NCBI GenBank assembly: GCA_013347225.1
Contig: CP054595.1
Location: forward strand, 4,212,415-4,276,414
DNA length: 64,000 bases
Direction of reading: 5' to 3'
Origin: Candidatus Accumulibacter similis
Lineage (GTDB): Bacteria; Pseudomonadota; Gammaproteobacteria; Burkholderiales; Rhodocyclaceae
Below the pieces are notes generated by a model. It searched no databases, was not told the DNA's origin, and saw nothing but the letters and a program-made list of their open reading frames with translations. Shown piece after piece: positions 43,507 through 52,665 of this stretch; positions within the stretch are counted from its first letter, which is position 1, and each line of letters starts with the position of its first letter. The translations under genes and the position numbers were made by a program.

Positions 43507-44010
43507 TCAAGGTCCGCTACCCTGCCAGCACGTGAACCACTCGCTCAGCGAACGGGCTTCGCCCAGGCCGGCAAGCCAGTGGTCGATGGCGTCGTGGTTG
43601 CCCCAGACGACATCGGCCAAGGCACCATTGGCGACGCGTGCCTCGATGTCGTGGCAATACAGCCCGAGTTCGCGCTGGACGTAGAAGCCGTAGGTACGGC
43701 ACGCCACCGGCCGCCAAGCATAGACCGTGCAGGCTCCCGCAGCCAGGTCGAGAAGCGGGCAGACCAGCGTGCCCTGCGGCCGACCGTCGATGGCGGCGAT
43801 GTCGGCGGCGAGCTGCCGCAAACGTTCCGCTGGCAGCCTGGACAGCCCTTCGCGCAGCAGATCCCATTCCGCAGCCGTCAGCCGCGGCTCTGCGGCGAGC
43901 CGCCGGCAGCAACCGTCGCAGCCCTTCGCGCACTGCCAGTCGGCCCGGCTGCCGCGGATCGCCTGCACGCGCGAGTCGATCTCCAGATGCAGCTGAGCGA
44001 GTGTGGTCAT
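43507..44010 (-). CDS. YkgJ-type cysteine-cluster protein
   Basis: 167 residues. Conserved Cys spacing WQCAKGCDGCCRRLA near residue 25, CPLLDLAAGACTVYAWRPVA, then CRTYGFYVQRELGLYC: the zinc- or iron-chelating CxxxCxxCC and Pro-Leu arrangement of the YkgJ/UPF0153 family. Function not established. It follows the tRNA-Glu gene by 141 bases on the same strand; ATG 44010 is the family start. Confidence 0.8.
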   Translation of the reverse strand: MTTLAQLHLEIDSRVQAIRGSRADWQCAKGCDGCCRRLAAEPRLTAAEWDLLREGLSRLPAERLRQLAADIAAIDGRPQGTLVCPLLDLAAGACTVYAWRPVACRTYGFYVQRELGLYCHDIEARVANGALADVVWGNHDAIDHWLAGLGEARSLSEWFTCWQGSGP

Positions 44011-44151
44011 CGTGTGTCCGGCGCGGATTGCAGCCGCCGGCGGCACACCGGCGAATGCCCGGGAGATCGGATAAGGGATTGCTGCACGACGCCACCGTGC
44101 CGACGCCATCGCTGGCTGCGCATCCGCCGGCTCGCACAGGCGGCGATCGGC

Positions 44152-44227
44152 TGGCGTCCCCACGGGGATTCGAACCCCGGTACCTACCGTGAAAGGGTAG
44201 TGTCCTGGGCCTCTAGACGATGGGGAC
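44152..44227 (-). tRNA. tRNA-Glu (anticodon TTC)
   Basis: 76 bases, CCA encoded. Minus strand from GTCCCCATCGTCTAG. Anticodon loop CTTTCAC gives TTC; T arm GGTTCGAATCC intact; seven-base acceptor stem GTCCCCA/TGGGGAC. It reads GAA and GAG codons and is transcribed after tRNA-Ala, close to gltX, its cognate synthetase. Confidence 0.97.
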
Positions 44228-44247
44228 CCGGAACTTCTCTCGGCTTG

Positions 44248-44323
<76 letters not shown>

Positions 44324-44340
44324 GCCCGAAAGAAGCCGCG

Positions 44341-44369
44341 ATTATAGGCAGTCGGCCCTCTGCTGTAAA
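44341..44369 (-). promoter_or_regulatory. strong promoter of tRNA-Ala / tRNA-Glu
   Basis: Minus strand: -35 TTTACA, exactly 17 bases, -10 TATAAT, then a GC-rich discriminator (CGCGGC). The consensus match is the best sigma-70 promoter in the window, and the discriminator is typical of stringently controlled stable RNA. It ends about 18 bases before the mature tRNA-Ala. Confidence 0.9.
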
Positions 44370-44441
44370 GCGCGAATCGCGGCCCTCCCCAAGCCCGTCG
44401 CAAGACGACCCTGCCCGGCCGGCGCCGCCAGCCGGGCGGCA

Positions 44442-45860
44442 TCACGCACCGCGCGCCGACGGCGACGCGACGCGACCGGCGCGCGCGAGCCGTTCGAGGG
44501 CGGTGGCGCGCGGAAAAAGCGCGATCAGCGCATCGACCGATGGGGTCTGCTCGACACCGGTCAGGAGGACGCGCACCGGCATCGCCAGCTTCGGCATCCT
44601 GACGCCATGCCGCGCGACGCACTCCTTGATCAGCGCGCCGATCGCCGCCGCCTGCCAGGGCACTTCGGCAAGCGCGGCAGTGAAGTCTTCCACCAGCGGC
44701 AGCGTCTCGGGCGTCAGGTGGCGGGCCAGCAGTCCGCTCGGCGGCTGCAGGTCGATGTAGAAGAGCTCGGCGAAATCGGCCAGTTCGTTGAGGTTGCTGA
44801 CGCGCTCGCGGTGCAGCTCGATGATCGCCGCCAGCGACGGCACCTCGCTGACGGCGACGCCGCGCGCAGCCAGGCGCGGGCGAACCAGGGCAGCCAGCCG
44901 GCCCGCGTCGCTGCGCCGCAGGTAATGCGCGTTCAGCCAGTTGAGCTTCTCGCTGTTGAACTGGGCCGCCGACGGCGTGATGTGGTCGAGATCGAACCAC
45001 TCGCAGAACTGCTGCATCGAGAAGATCTCATCGTCGCCGTGCGACCAGCCTAGACGGGCCAGGTAATTGAGCAGCGCCTCCGGCAGGTAGCCCGCATCGT
45101 CGTACTGCATGACGCTCACCGCGCCATGGCGTTTCGACAGCTTCTGCCCGTCGTCGCCAAGGATCATCGACAGATGGGCGTAGAGCGGAACCGGCGCGCC
45201 GAGCGCCTGCAGGATGTTGATCTGCCGCGGCGTATTGTTGACATGGTCATCACCGCGAATGACGTGCGTGATGCCCATGTCCCGGTCATCGACGACGACG
45301 CAGAAGTTGTAGGTCGGCGAACCGTCGGCGCGGGCGATCACCAGGTCGTCGAGCTCGCTGTTGGCGACTTCGATGCGGCCCTTGACGAGGTCGTCCCAGG
45401 CGACAACGCCATCCACCGGATTGCGGAAACGCACCACCGGCTCGACCCCGGCCGGCGGCGCCGGCAGCCGCTTGTCCGGCTGCGGCCGCCAGCGACCGTC
45501 GTAACGCGGCTTGCGGCCCTGTTCCCGCTGCTCCGCGCGCAGGCGGTCGAGTTCGTCGGGCTGCATGTAGCAATGGTAGGCAGTACCCGCGGCGAGCATT
45601 TCGGCGATCACCTCACGATAACGCGCCATGCGCTGCGTCTGGTAGAAGGGGCCCTCGTCGTGCGCGAGCCCGAGCCATTGCATGCCGTCGAGAATCGCCT
45701 GCACGGCCTCGGGAGTCGACCGGACGAGATCGGTGTCCTCGATGCGCAGAATGAAGCTGCCGCCGTGGCGACGGGCGTAGGCCCACGAAAAGAGTGCGGT
45801 ACGCGCACCGCCGACATGCAGGAAGCCGGTTGGCGAGGGAGCAAAGCGGGTGCGGATCAT
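44442..45860 (-). CDS. gltX: glutamyl-tRNA synthetase
   Basis: 472 residues. Discriminating class I synthetase charging tRNA-Glu. RTRFAPSPTGFLHVGGARTA includes the HIGH-type motif (HVGG), and DDGQKLSKRHGAVSV the KMSKS-type KLSKR. The C-terminal helical anticodon-binding domain is complete. Start ATG 45860 gives the conserved N-terminus; a TAGAAT hexamer lies about 30 bases upstream. It ends 118 bases before the two tRNA genes it co-directs with, including its own substrate tRNA-Glu. Confidence 0.96.
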   Translation of the reverse strand: MIRTRFAPSPTGFLHVGGARTALFSWAYARRHGGSFILRIEDTDLVRSTPEAVQAILDGMQWLGLAHDEGPFYQTQRMARYREVIAEMLAAGTAYHCYMQPDELDRLRAEQREQGRKPRYDGRWRPQPDKRLPAPPAGVEPVVRFRNPVDGVVAWDDLVKGRIEVANSELDDLVIARADGSPTYNFCVVVDDRDMGITHVIRGDDHVNNTPRQINILQALGAPVPLYAHLSMILGDDGQKLSKRHGAVSVMQYDDAGYLPEALLNYLARLGWSHGDDEIFSMQQFCEWFDLDHITPSAAQFNSEKLNWLNAHYLRRSDAGRLAALVRPRLAARGVAVSEVPSLAAIIELHRERVSNLNELADFAELFYIDLQPPSGLLARHLTPETLPLVEDFTAALAEVPWQAAAIGALIKECVARHGVRMPKLAMPVRVLLTGVEQTPSVDALIALFPRATALERLARAGRVASPSARGA

Positions 45861-45889
45861 GATCGCTGGTCGCATTCGGAAAAGGGGCC

Positions 45890-45895
45890 ATTCTA
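45890..45895 (-). promoter_or_regulatory. possible -10 element of gltX
   Basis: TAGAAT on the minus strand, 29 bases before the gltX ATG. No good -35 is seen at standard spacing. Confidence 0.35.
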
Positions 45896-46026
45896 GTGGA
45901 AGCGCCCGCCCGACGGACCGCCGATGCGCCACCGGCGAGCAGCGCCGCGTCACTCGAACCATGCGACAGCCGTGGTCGTGGATCGCCGCAATGGCCAGCG
46001 AGCGCAGTCTTCCCGCCCGCCGCCGC

Positions 46027-47634
46027 ATGGCGTATCCTTCGCCGATGGGAATTCGTGGCGTGATCGCTGCTTCGGAGGCACACACGGCGGCAGCCGGGGT
46101 GCGCCTGCTGCAACGCGGCGGCAACGCGGTCGACGCGATCGTCGCCGCCAAGCTCGCGGCAACCGTCACCGAATTGCCGCTGACCTCGCTCGGCGGCGGC
46201 GGCGCCTGCATCTGGGGTGACGCGCGCGATGGCTACGAAGTGCTCGACTTCTTCGGCGCGGCACCGGGACTTGGACTCACCACCTTGCCGATCCTCGATT
46301 TTGCACCGATAACGGTCGACTTCGGCGAGACCACCCAGGTCTTCCACATCGGCAAGGGCGCCGCTGCGGTGCCGGGAGAACTCGTCGGCCTGCTCGCGCT
46401 GCATCGGCGTGCCGGCCGCCTGCCGCTGCGCGAGGTGGTCGCGCCGGCAGTGGCGTGGGCGCGCGACGGTTTCCGCGTCAGCCCGCAGATTGCCATGATT
46501 GCCGGCCTGATCGCGCCGATCGTGAGCCACTCACCGACGGTGCGCCGCCTGTTCCTGCCCGCGGAACGGCTGCCCCGCGCAGGCGACCGCCTGGCCAACC
46601 CGGAGCTTGGAGATTTCCTGCAGGCACTGGGCAATGGCAGCCCGGATGCGCAGGTCGCCACCTACCGCGCCGCGCTCCTCGAGCATTTCGGTCCGGAACA
46701 CGGCGGGCTGATCAGCGCCGAAGATGTCGCGGCCTACGCTCCGGTGACGCGCGCACCGCTGCGCATTCCCTTCGGGCCGCATACGGTCCTGACGAACCCA
46801 CCGCCGTCGGCCGGCGGCGGGTTGATCGGCGCCGGCCTGCGCGTCGCCGACGAACTCGGCCTCGGTCGCGAGGAATTCCTCTCGCGGGCGCATCAACTGG
46901 CGATCGCGGAGATTCTGGCGACCGTGTCGGAAGTGCGAGGGGCCGGCTACGATCACCGCCTGCACGCCGACCCGGAGGCGATCCGGCAGCTCGTCGCGGG
47001 TGGCAGGCTGCCGCACTGGGCCAGCCACGCACGCGCCCTCTGCAGCGAAAACAACCTCGGCGCGACAACGCACGTCTCGGTGATCGATGCCGAAGGCATG
47101 GCAGCGGCGATGACCACCAGCAACGGCGAGGGCTGCGGGCATGCCCTGCCGGGGCTGGGGATTCACCTCAACAACTTCCTCGGCGAGGACGACATCAACC
47201 CGGCCGGATTCCACCGCCTGGCGGCAGGCAGCCGCATGAGCACGATGATGGCGCCGACGATCGTGCTCGCTGGCGACCGGCCTCGCCTGGCGCTCGGCAG
47301 CGGCGGGTCGAACCGCATCCGCAGTGCCATCCTGCAGACGCTGCTCAACGTGCTGGCCTATGGGCGTCCGCTCGACGAAGCGGTGAATGCCTCCCGCCAG
47401 CACATCGAAGGCCGGCAACTGTGGTTCGAGAGCCCGGGTCTGGCGGCCGGAGCCGTCGAAGCCCTGCAGGCGCACTGGCCGGGCGCCACGCGCTTCGACT
47501 CGGCAAGCATGTTCTTTGGTGGCGTCAACTGCGTTGCGAGCATCGACGGGCAACTCGCCGGCGCCGGCGACCAGCGCCGCGGCGGCATCGTCCTGTTCGC
47601 CGACGACCGGGGCACGGCGGGACCGCCTGTCTGA
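46027..47634 (+). CDS. ggt: gamma-glutamyltransferase family protein
   Basis: 535 residues. Ntn-hydrolase that cleaves or transfers gamma-glutamyl groups (glutathione and related). GVRLLQRGGNAVDAIVAAKL is the typical N-terminal block; the self-cleavage point is before TTHVSVIDAEG, whose first Thr becomes the nucleophile. LGSGGSNRIRSAILQTLLNV is the large-subunit C-terminal block. No signal peptide is evident, so the location is uncertain. Several in-frame starts exist (45961, 46027, 46045); none has a good ribosome site. I use 46027. Confidence 0.88.
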   Translation: MAYPSPMGIRGVIAASEAHTAAAGVRLLQRGGNAVDAIVAAKLAATVTELPLTSLGGGGACIWGDARDGYEVLDFFGAAPGLGLTTLPILDFAPITVDFGETTQVFHIGKGAAAVPGELVGLLALHRRAGRLPLREVVAPAVAWARDGFRVSPQIAMIAGLIAPIVSHSPTVRRLFLPAERLPRAGDRLANPELGDFLQALGNGSPDAQVATYRAALLEHFGPEHGGLISAEDVAAYAPVTRAPLRIPFGPHTVLTNPPPSAGGGLIGAGLRVADELGLGREEFLSRAHQLAIAEILATVSEVRGAGYDHRLHADPEAIRQLVAGGRLPHWASHARALCSENNLGATTHVSVIDAEGMAAAMTTSNGEGCGHALPGLGIHLNNFLGEDDINPAGFHRLAAGSRMSTMMAPTIVLAGDRPRLALGSGGSNRIRSAILQTLLNVLAYGRPLDEAVNASRQHIEGRQLWFESPGLAAGAVEALQAHWPGATRFDSASMFFGGVNCVASIDGQLAGAGDQRRGGIVLFADDRGTAGPPV

Positions 47635-47751
47635 TGCCGGAAAGTGGCGGCTGCCACACACGGCTGGCCGATCGGGAAACGCGGCCATGAGCGCAGATCC
47701 ATCGACGCGCCGCGACACGCGGGCCGCAAGTCGGGCAAGACACAACCCGCC

Positions 47752-47774
47752 GGGCGGCCGATGCACGGCCGCCC
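47752..47774. terminator. GC-rich hairpin between convergent ggt and phasin genes
   Basis: Perfect 9-bp stem GGGCGGCCG / CGGCCGCCC with a five-base loop, without a T tract on either strand. Its position between convergent stops makes a bidirectional terminator or transcript end plausible. Confidence 0.4.
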
Positions 47775-47794
47775 GCACCACCGCGGACGCCGAT

Positions 47795-48277
47795 TCAGGC
47801 GGCCGGCGGCGGTGGCAGCTTCAGCACGTCACGGATTTCGTCGAGGCTGGCGGGAACGCGATTGACGATCGCGTCGGTAGCCTGCCGATTGGCCTTGGCG
47901 ACGATCTCGGCAAGTTCGCGCATCTTGCTGACCGCCGTCTCGAACGCCTTCTTCGTCAGCTCGGTTTCGGCTGCCATGAGTTGCTGCGGCGAGCCCGCTT
48001 TCGCAAGGCCGCCGACAGCAGTCGTCATCCCCTGGATGGTTTCCTGCAGGATCTTCAACTGCCACTCTCCGACCGCCTTGACCCCTTCCATCGCGGCGCG
48101 GTTGGCGGCGTTCAGCGCCTCGAGGTTGTCGCGCTGACTCGCCACCAGCGCGTCCATGTTGACGCCCGGCACCTGAAGGCTGGCTAGCGCGTTCAGCAAC
48201 TGCTCGCTGCCCTTGCTCGGGTCCAGGCTGCTCAGCGCCCGCAGCCAGTCGCCCATCTGTTTCGACATGTCCATCAT
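47795..48277 (-). CDS. phaP: phasin family protein (PHB granule-associated)
   Basis: 160 residues, mostly amphipathic helix, no signal peptide. Phasins coat polyhydroxybutyrate granules and affect their size and number. The family-like core is ALVASQRDNLEALNAANRAA followed by MEGVKAVGEWQLKILQETIQ, with a C-terminal AKANRQATDAIVNRVPASLD. A Pro/Ala tail (KLPPPPAA) ends it. GGGAG seven bases before ATG 48277. It lies 14 bases after a PHB depolymerase gene on the same strand, a functional pairing around polymer storage. Confidence 0.88.
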   Translation of the reverse strand: MMDMSKQMGDWLRALSSLDPSKGSEQLLNALASLQVPGVNMDALVASQRDNLEALNAANRAAMEGVKAVGEWQLKILQETIQGMTTAVGGLAKAGSPQQLMAAETELTKKAFETAVSKMRELAEIVAKANRQATDAIVNRVPASLDEIRDVLKLPPPPAA

Positions 48278-48291
48278 CGTCGTTCTCCCGC

Positions 48292-49758
48292 TCAGGTTAC
48301 TGTCCAGAGAGCGGCTGCCGATTCGTCACCGGCAGCCGCAGTTCTCGCCCTCATGCCTGCCGGCGCACCAGCCTCACCTGGCCAGCACCGGCAGCAGCTG
48401 GCGTTCGCCAGCAAGCGTGCGGTCATCTGGGCCACCGCCCGAATCTGCTTGCCAGCCTGCGTATGATACCCCGTGTGCGTGTGATACTGTCCCCACCAGT
48501 CCCAGCATCCCTGAGGATTGACCGGTGGACTCGCCAGGGTGCCGTTCCGCACCTGCACCTGCGGATAGACGACGATGTCGTTGGCTTGAGCCCACTTGTT
48601 GTAGCCGGCGAACTTGGCGAAGAGATTGCCCGACTGACCGCTCCTGCGGTCGGTCAGCCCGCCTTGCAGGCAACCGTGGAAGGCGACGTGCAGGCGGCAC
48701 TTGCGGCCATCCGTGCAGGACTTGGGTATGAAGACGTATCCCTCCCTGGCCATCGATGCGTTCTGCAGCTCGCTGTAGGGAATGTCGGAGAACTTGCTGA
48801 AGACCGACCGCTGGTCGAAGGCCTTGACCTCGCGTTCCGCAACCGCCACGCGGCCGCCCTTCAGTGCCTCGACACCGTAGATGCGCCTGAGAATGGCCCC
48901 TGCCAGATCGACGTCCTGCAGGTCCTTGCAGGCCGCCTGCTTGCCGGCCGGCGGGCAGACTGCCGGCGCGCCAGCGGCAGCCGCCGGCGGACAGATGCAC
49001 TAATCCCGCGCCTGACGCTGCCGTGCCACAGCCTCGCAATCATCAATGAAGGCGTTCCGCTCGGTGGGCGGCGGCGCTGCCGGCGGCAGCGCACAGTTGC
49101 CCACCACGTCGCCCACAGGCTTGTTGAAGGCGTCCCGGACCATCGTATGACGGGCCGGAAAACTCCGGTTGTAAGCGATGTGGCCGGCCTCGATGGCAGC
49201 CTTGTCGGCATCGGCATAGAAGTGAAAGACGGCATCCATCACGCCGTGCGGAACGATGGCATCGTACTCGGCGCTGATCAGGTACACCTGGTCGCCCTTG
49301 AGTCCGGCAAGCTTGCTGATGCGGCCAGCCGCTTCCTGCGTCTTCGCCTCGGCGAACGATGCTGCGGCCACGCGCCGGGCTTCCTGCCCGTTCTTCGGGG
49401 CCCGATCAGTCTTGCCGCACAACTTCGCGTCGAGCCCGAGTTGGCGACATTCGAGCATGACGAACTGGCTGCACTTGGTTACCGCGTCAAGGATGCTGCC
49501 CGCCGAGCAATAGTAAGGACCGCCGGCGACAACACCAACCCCCATGATGTGCTCCGAATGGGCGACATGAAATTGGTGCGCCATGAAACCACCCGACGAG
49601 ATGCCGGACACCGAGATCTGGTCCGGGTCGATATTGACGCCCGCCACAACATCATCCAGCAACGGTGCAGCAGTCGCCCCCTGCACGACGGCCAGCATGG
49701 CTGCAGCAGCAGTCGTCAGAAAGTGCGGCCTGCTCTTGTTGATCGAATACCGTGACAT
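48292..49758 (-). pseudogene. phaZ: poly(3-hydroxybutyrate) depolymerase gene interrupted by an in-frame TAG
   Basis: One open frame broken once: codons 1-252 (49758 to 49003), TAG at 49002-49000, then open again to 48292. The first part has a signal-like N-terminus (to about ATAA, residue 31), the lipase box GISSGG (Ser54), SAEYDAIVP (Asp166) and FPARHTM (His204), so the catalytic triad of this circularly permuted alpha/beta hydrolase family is complete. The second part holds YVFIPKSCTDGRKCRLHVAF with HGCLQGG (oxyanion-hole strand) and the CWDWWGQY end, needed for the fold. The codon after TAG is TGC. ATG 49758 has GGGAGGAA six bases upstream. Could be a nonsense mutation, a sequencing or assembly error (e.g. 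TGG or CAG in the wild type), or suppression. A GTG at 48849 could restart the C-terminal part. Confidence 0.8.
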
Positions 49759-50102
49759 CATGTTCCTCCCGTTCGTCTTCGCCTCGAAAACCCATGACGC
49801 CTGATCCTGCCGCAGGCCGTGCGAGAAGGCCAACGCGCCCGGCGGATCCGCGCGAAGCGCGCACAGACCGAGTGCGGCACACTTCTTCGGCGCCAGGAGT
49901 TCTGTTAAAGCAGGGCCATGGTGCAGTGCACTATTCAGGATAGGCGGCGGATACGGGAAGTCAAGCCGCGAGTCGGTCGCGATCGGTAAACGGACAACTG
50001 CGACCGAACGTCGGCAGCAGTTGCGGCGCGTGGCGAGCGAACTGCCGTCGAGCGCGGCAGTCGCCTGCAGCGGCGGGCGCAAGCACCGTCGCTGCAGCCA
50101 CG
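49759..50102. other. intergenic region upstream of the depolymerase gene
   Basis: 344 bases between the depolymerase gene start and the L,D-transpeptidase stop. A short palindrome GTGCA-G-TGCAC lies at about 49921-49931. I see no clear promoter, RNA or gene; short Arg-rich frames are unsupported. Confidence 0.45.
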
Positions 50103-51125
50103 TCAGTGATCAGGGAAGGAACTCAGGACTGCCATGTCGAGCCCGGTCGTCTGCTCGAGCACAGGCGCATCGGTCACCATCAGCGTCGTTCCCGGCCGGA
50201 TCTCGGCCGCCAGGAGCGCCCTGAAGTCGGCCGGAATAGTGACCTCGTTCACCACCTTCGCGTCCGGCCGCGTGTCGGCATCGCCCATGTGCCCGACCAG
50301 CCCGACGCCCACCCATTGATGCTCCAACAGCCCGCCGGGCTGCGCGCCTTCCTTGGCGACGAAGACGTGGCTGCCAACTGGCTGCTGCGGCCGGCGGAAA
50401 GCCGCCTTGGCGCGGCCGATCTCGACGCCGTTGCGCAACACCAGGATCCGCTCATCGTAGCGGCTCAGGAGGATCGACAGCGGGCCCCACGGCGCCTTCT
50501 CCGGCTCCCAGCGATGGCCGGTGGTGGCCGGCAGGCGGCGATGCTCCGCCTGACCCCCAGCGTCGGTGACCGGACTGAGGAATGCCGGATGCCGGAACTC
50601 CGCCGGCGCCGAACCGGCCTTGGCGATCACCACCGTCATCCCCTTCGGTGCGGCGTCGAACAGCAGGCGAGCAAACTCGCTGGGCAGATGCACGCAGCCG
50701 TGCGACTCCGGATATCCGGGAACGCCACCGGCATGCAGCGCCACACCATCCTGGGTGAACTTCTGCGTGTAGGGCATGGCGGCATTGTGGTACTTTGTGG
50801 AATGGTGATCCTTGTCCTTGAGGAAGGTCTGGAAGACGCCGCTGGGAGTCTGGTAGCCGGGCTTGCCGGTACTGACTGAGGCGATGCCGATCAGCAGGCC
50901 ATTGCGATAGGTGTAGGCACGCTGCTCTTCGAGACTGACCAGCACCAGAATCGGACCAACCGGTGCGAGCTGCGGCGCCCAGGTGAATTCCCCGTTGCGC
51001 AACTGGTCGGCCGGTGTCTCGAACGGCACGGGCTCCGTGGCTCCCCAGAAAGGTGTGCGCTCGGCCTGGATACTGCCGACCAAGCCGAAGAACAGGGCAA
51101 CTGCGATCGTGTAGAGTCTCGTCAT
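50103..51125 (-). CDS. L,D-transpeptidase (YkuD/ErfK) with a second, inactive repeat
   Basis: 340 residues. Signal peptide to about residue 21 (IAVALFFGLVGSIQA). First YkuD module about 56-170, with ALHAGGVPGYPESHGCVHLP containing the catalytic His and Cys144. A second module about 212-320 repeats the pattern (PVGPILVLVSLEEQRAYTYR in the first, PWGPLSILLSRYDERILVLR in the second; FARLLFDAAPKGMTVVIAKA versus FRALLAAEIRPGTTLMVTDA) but lacks the HxxG...SHGC loop. It cross-links peptidoglycan stems or attaches lipoproteins in the periplasm. Start ATG 51125 gives the signal peptide. Divergent from ybiB. Confidence 0.88.
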   Translation of the reverse strand: MTRLYTIAVALFFGLVGSIQAERTPFWGATEPVPFETPADQLRNGEFTWAPQLAPVGPILVLVSLEEQRAYTYRNGLLIGIASVSTGKPGYQTPSGVFQTFLKDKDHHSTKYHNAAMPYTQKFTQDGVALHAGGVPGYPESHGCVHLPSEFARLLFDAAPKGMTVVIAKAGSAPAEFRHPAFLSPVTDAGGQAEHRRLPATTGHRWEPEKAPWGPLSILLSRYDERILVLRNGVEIGRAKAAFRRPQQPVGSHVFVAKEGAQPGGLLEHQWVGVGLVGHMGDADTRPDAKVVNEVTIPADFRALLAAEIRPGTTLMVTDAPVLEQTTGLDMAVLSSFPDH

Positions 51126-51545
51126 CTGCTCGTCGAATCCTTCATGTGTTGAAGCCGTGCGCTGCCGGGCACGCCAACCGGAAGTGGCAATTGTACAGTG
51201 GCGGTCCGCCGGCCGCCGACAACCCCTTCCGCAAGGGTTCCTCCGACAGAGAGGGCACGCGCGAGCCGCCGGCGCTGCTGCCTGCCTCCCGCGTGCCCGG
51301 ATCGCCACCATGCCACGATGGATGGCACGGCCGTTGCTTGGAATTCAGTGAATGGTGGGGTGAAGACAGCAGCCCCGACGACTGCTTCCATCGGCTGTGA
51401 TGTACGATGCTGGCTGGCGCGACCATCGACGGCCAGCGCGGCGTGGCGGGTGCCGATCGCAACGCGCCGGGCGGCGGCGGCTGCCGGTGCCGCGGAATGG
51501 GATGCGCGACGGCGACACGCCGTGACGACAACGGGAGGAGGGATC
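51126..51545. other. 420-base divergent intergenic region
   Basis: Between the L,D-transpeptidase and ybiB. A TACAAT hexamer on the minus strand (51190-51195) and TACGAT on the plus strand (51403-51408) are weak -10 candidates without matching -35 elements. Otherwise I see nothing supportable. Confidence 0.4.
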
Positions 51546-52529
51546 ATGGACTTGGCGCTCTTGATCAGGGAGATCGGGCGTGGCGCGACCGGAGCGCGCG
51601 ACCTGTCCAGCAGCGAGGCGCGGCAGCTCTATGGGGCGATGCTCGACGGCATGGTTGCGGATCTTGAACTGGGAGCGATCGCCATCGCCCTGCGCATGAA
51701 GACCGAGTCGGTCGACGAGATGGTCGGCTTTCTCACGGCCACCACTGAGCGCCTGCCGACTCTGCAGCGCCCCGCTGGCCGCGCCCGGCCGGTCGTCATC
51801 CCGAGCTACAACGGCGCCCGCCGGGGTGCCAACCTGACACCACTGCTGGCGCTGCTGCTGCGTCGGCATGGCGTGCCGGTTCTGGTGCACGGCCTGAGCC
51901 AGGACTACGGACGCGTCACCAGCGAGCAGGTGTTCTGCGAGTACGGCGTGGCACCGTGTGAGGGAGTACATGAGGCGCAGCAGCGAATCGACGACAACGG
52001 CCTCGCCTACCTGCCGCTGTCGCGCCTTTGTCCCGGACTGGCATCGCAACTTGCTCTGCGTGATCGGCTGGGGCTGCGCAACAGTGCCCACAGCGTGGTC
52101 AAGATGCTTGATCCCTTTCATGGCGATTCGCTGCTCCTGGCAGCGGCGACTCATCCCGACTACATCGACAGCATGCGCGCCGTGCTCGGCACAGTCGGCG
52201 CGAACGCCCTGCTGCTGCGCGGCACCGAGGGTGAGCCGTTCGCCAATCCGAAACGTCGGCCGGCGATCGAGCATGTGCATGAGGGGAGGAGCGACATCCT
52301 CTTCGAGGCAGAACACGACAGTCTCAGAAGCCTGCCGCAGTTGCCTCCGAACTCGGCTGCACAGGCGACGGTCGAGTGGATGCGCCGCGTCTTTCTCGGT
52401 GAGTTGCCGCTGCCGCTGCCGATCGCCAATCAACTCGCCTGTTGTCTGTACGCCTGTGGTCGTGCCACCGACCTCCATCAGGCGAAGGCGCTGGTGGCGT
52501 TGGATGGCAAGGGGTTGTCACTGGTCTGA
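51546..52529 (+). CDS. ybiB: YbiB-like (TrpD2-family) nucleic-acid-binding protein
   Basis: 327 residues. Resembles anthranilate phosphoribosyltransferase: helical N-terminus LSSSEARQLYGAMLDGMVAD, then VVIPSYNGARRGANLTPLLA where TrpD has its glycine loop, and RLGLRNSAHSVVKMLDPFHG. The TrpD2/YbiB branch is not enzymatically PRPP-dependent and binds DNA and RNA, reported for E. coli YbiB. It is a homodimer in the family. A GGAGGAGG ribosome site precedes ATG 51546. Confidence 0.88.
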   Translation: MDLALLIREIGRGATGARDLSSSEARQLYGAMLDGMVADLELGAIAIALRMKTESVDEMVGFLTATTERLPTLQRPAGRARPVVIPSYNGARRGANLTPLLALLLRRHGVPVLVHGLSQDYGRVTSEQVFCEYGVAPCEGVHEAQQRIDDNGLAYLPLSRLCPGLASQLALRDRLGLRNSAHSVVKMLDPFHGDSLLLAAATHPDYIDSMRAVLGTVGANALLLRGTEGEPFANPKRRPAIEHVHEGRSDILFEAEHDSLRSLPQLPPNSAAQATVEWMRRVFLGELPLPLPIANQLACCLYACGRATDLHQAKALVALDGKGLSLV

Positions 52530-52665
52530 CCGGTCAATGACGACCGTCAAGGACCACCGTACCGTGTCGCCGGACGCCACCGGCAACGGAACCGTCAGGC
52601 CCCGCCGCGACACGGGTCGTCTGACGATATGCCCGGCGCAAGACGCCGGCCGTCGCCACCGCAGC

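Noticed and set aside
49000..49002. TAG decoded as pyrrolysine
   Set aside because: Pyl systems are rare in betaproteobacteria, no pyl genes or tRNA are in the window, and the codon lies in a non-catalytic linker. Mutation or error is simpler.
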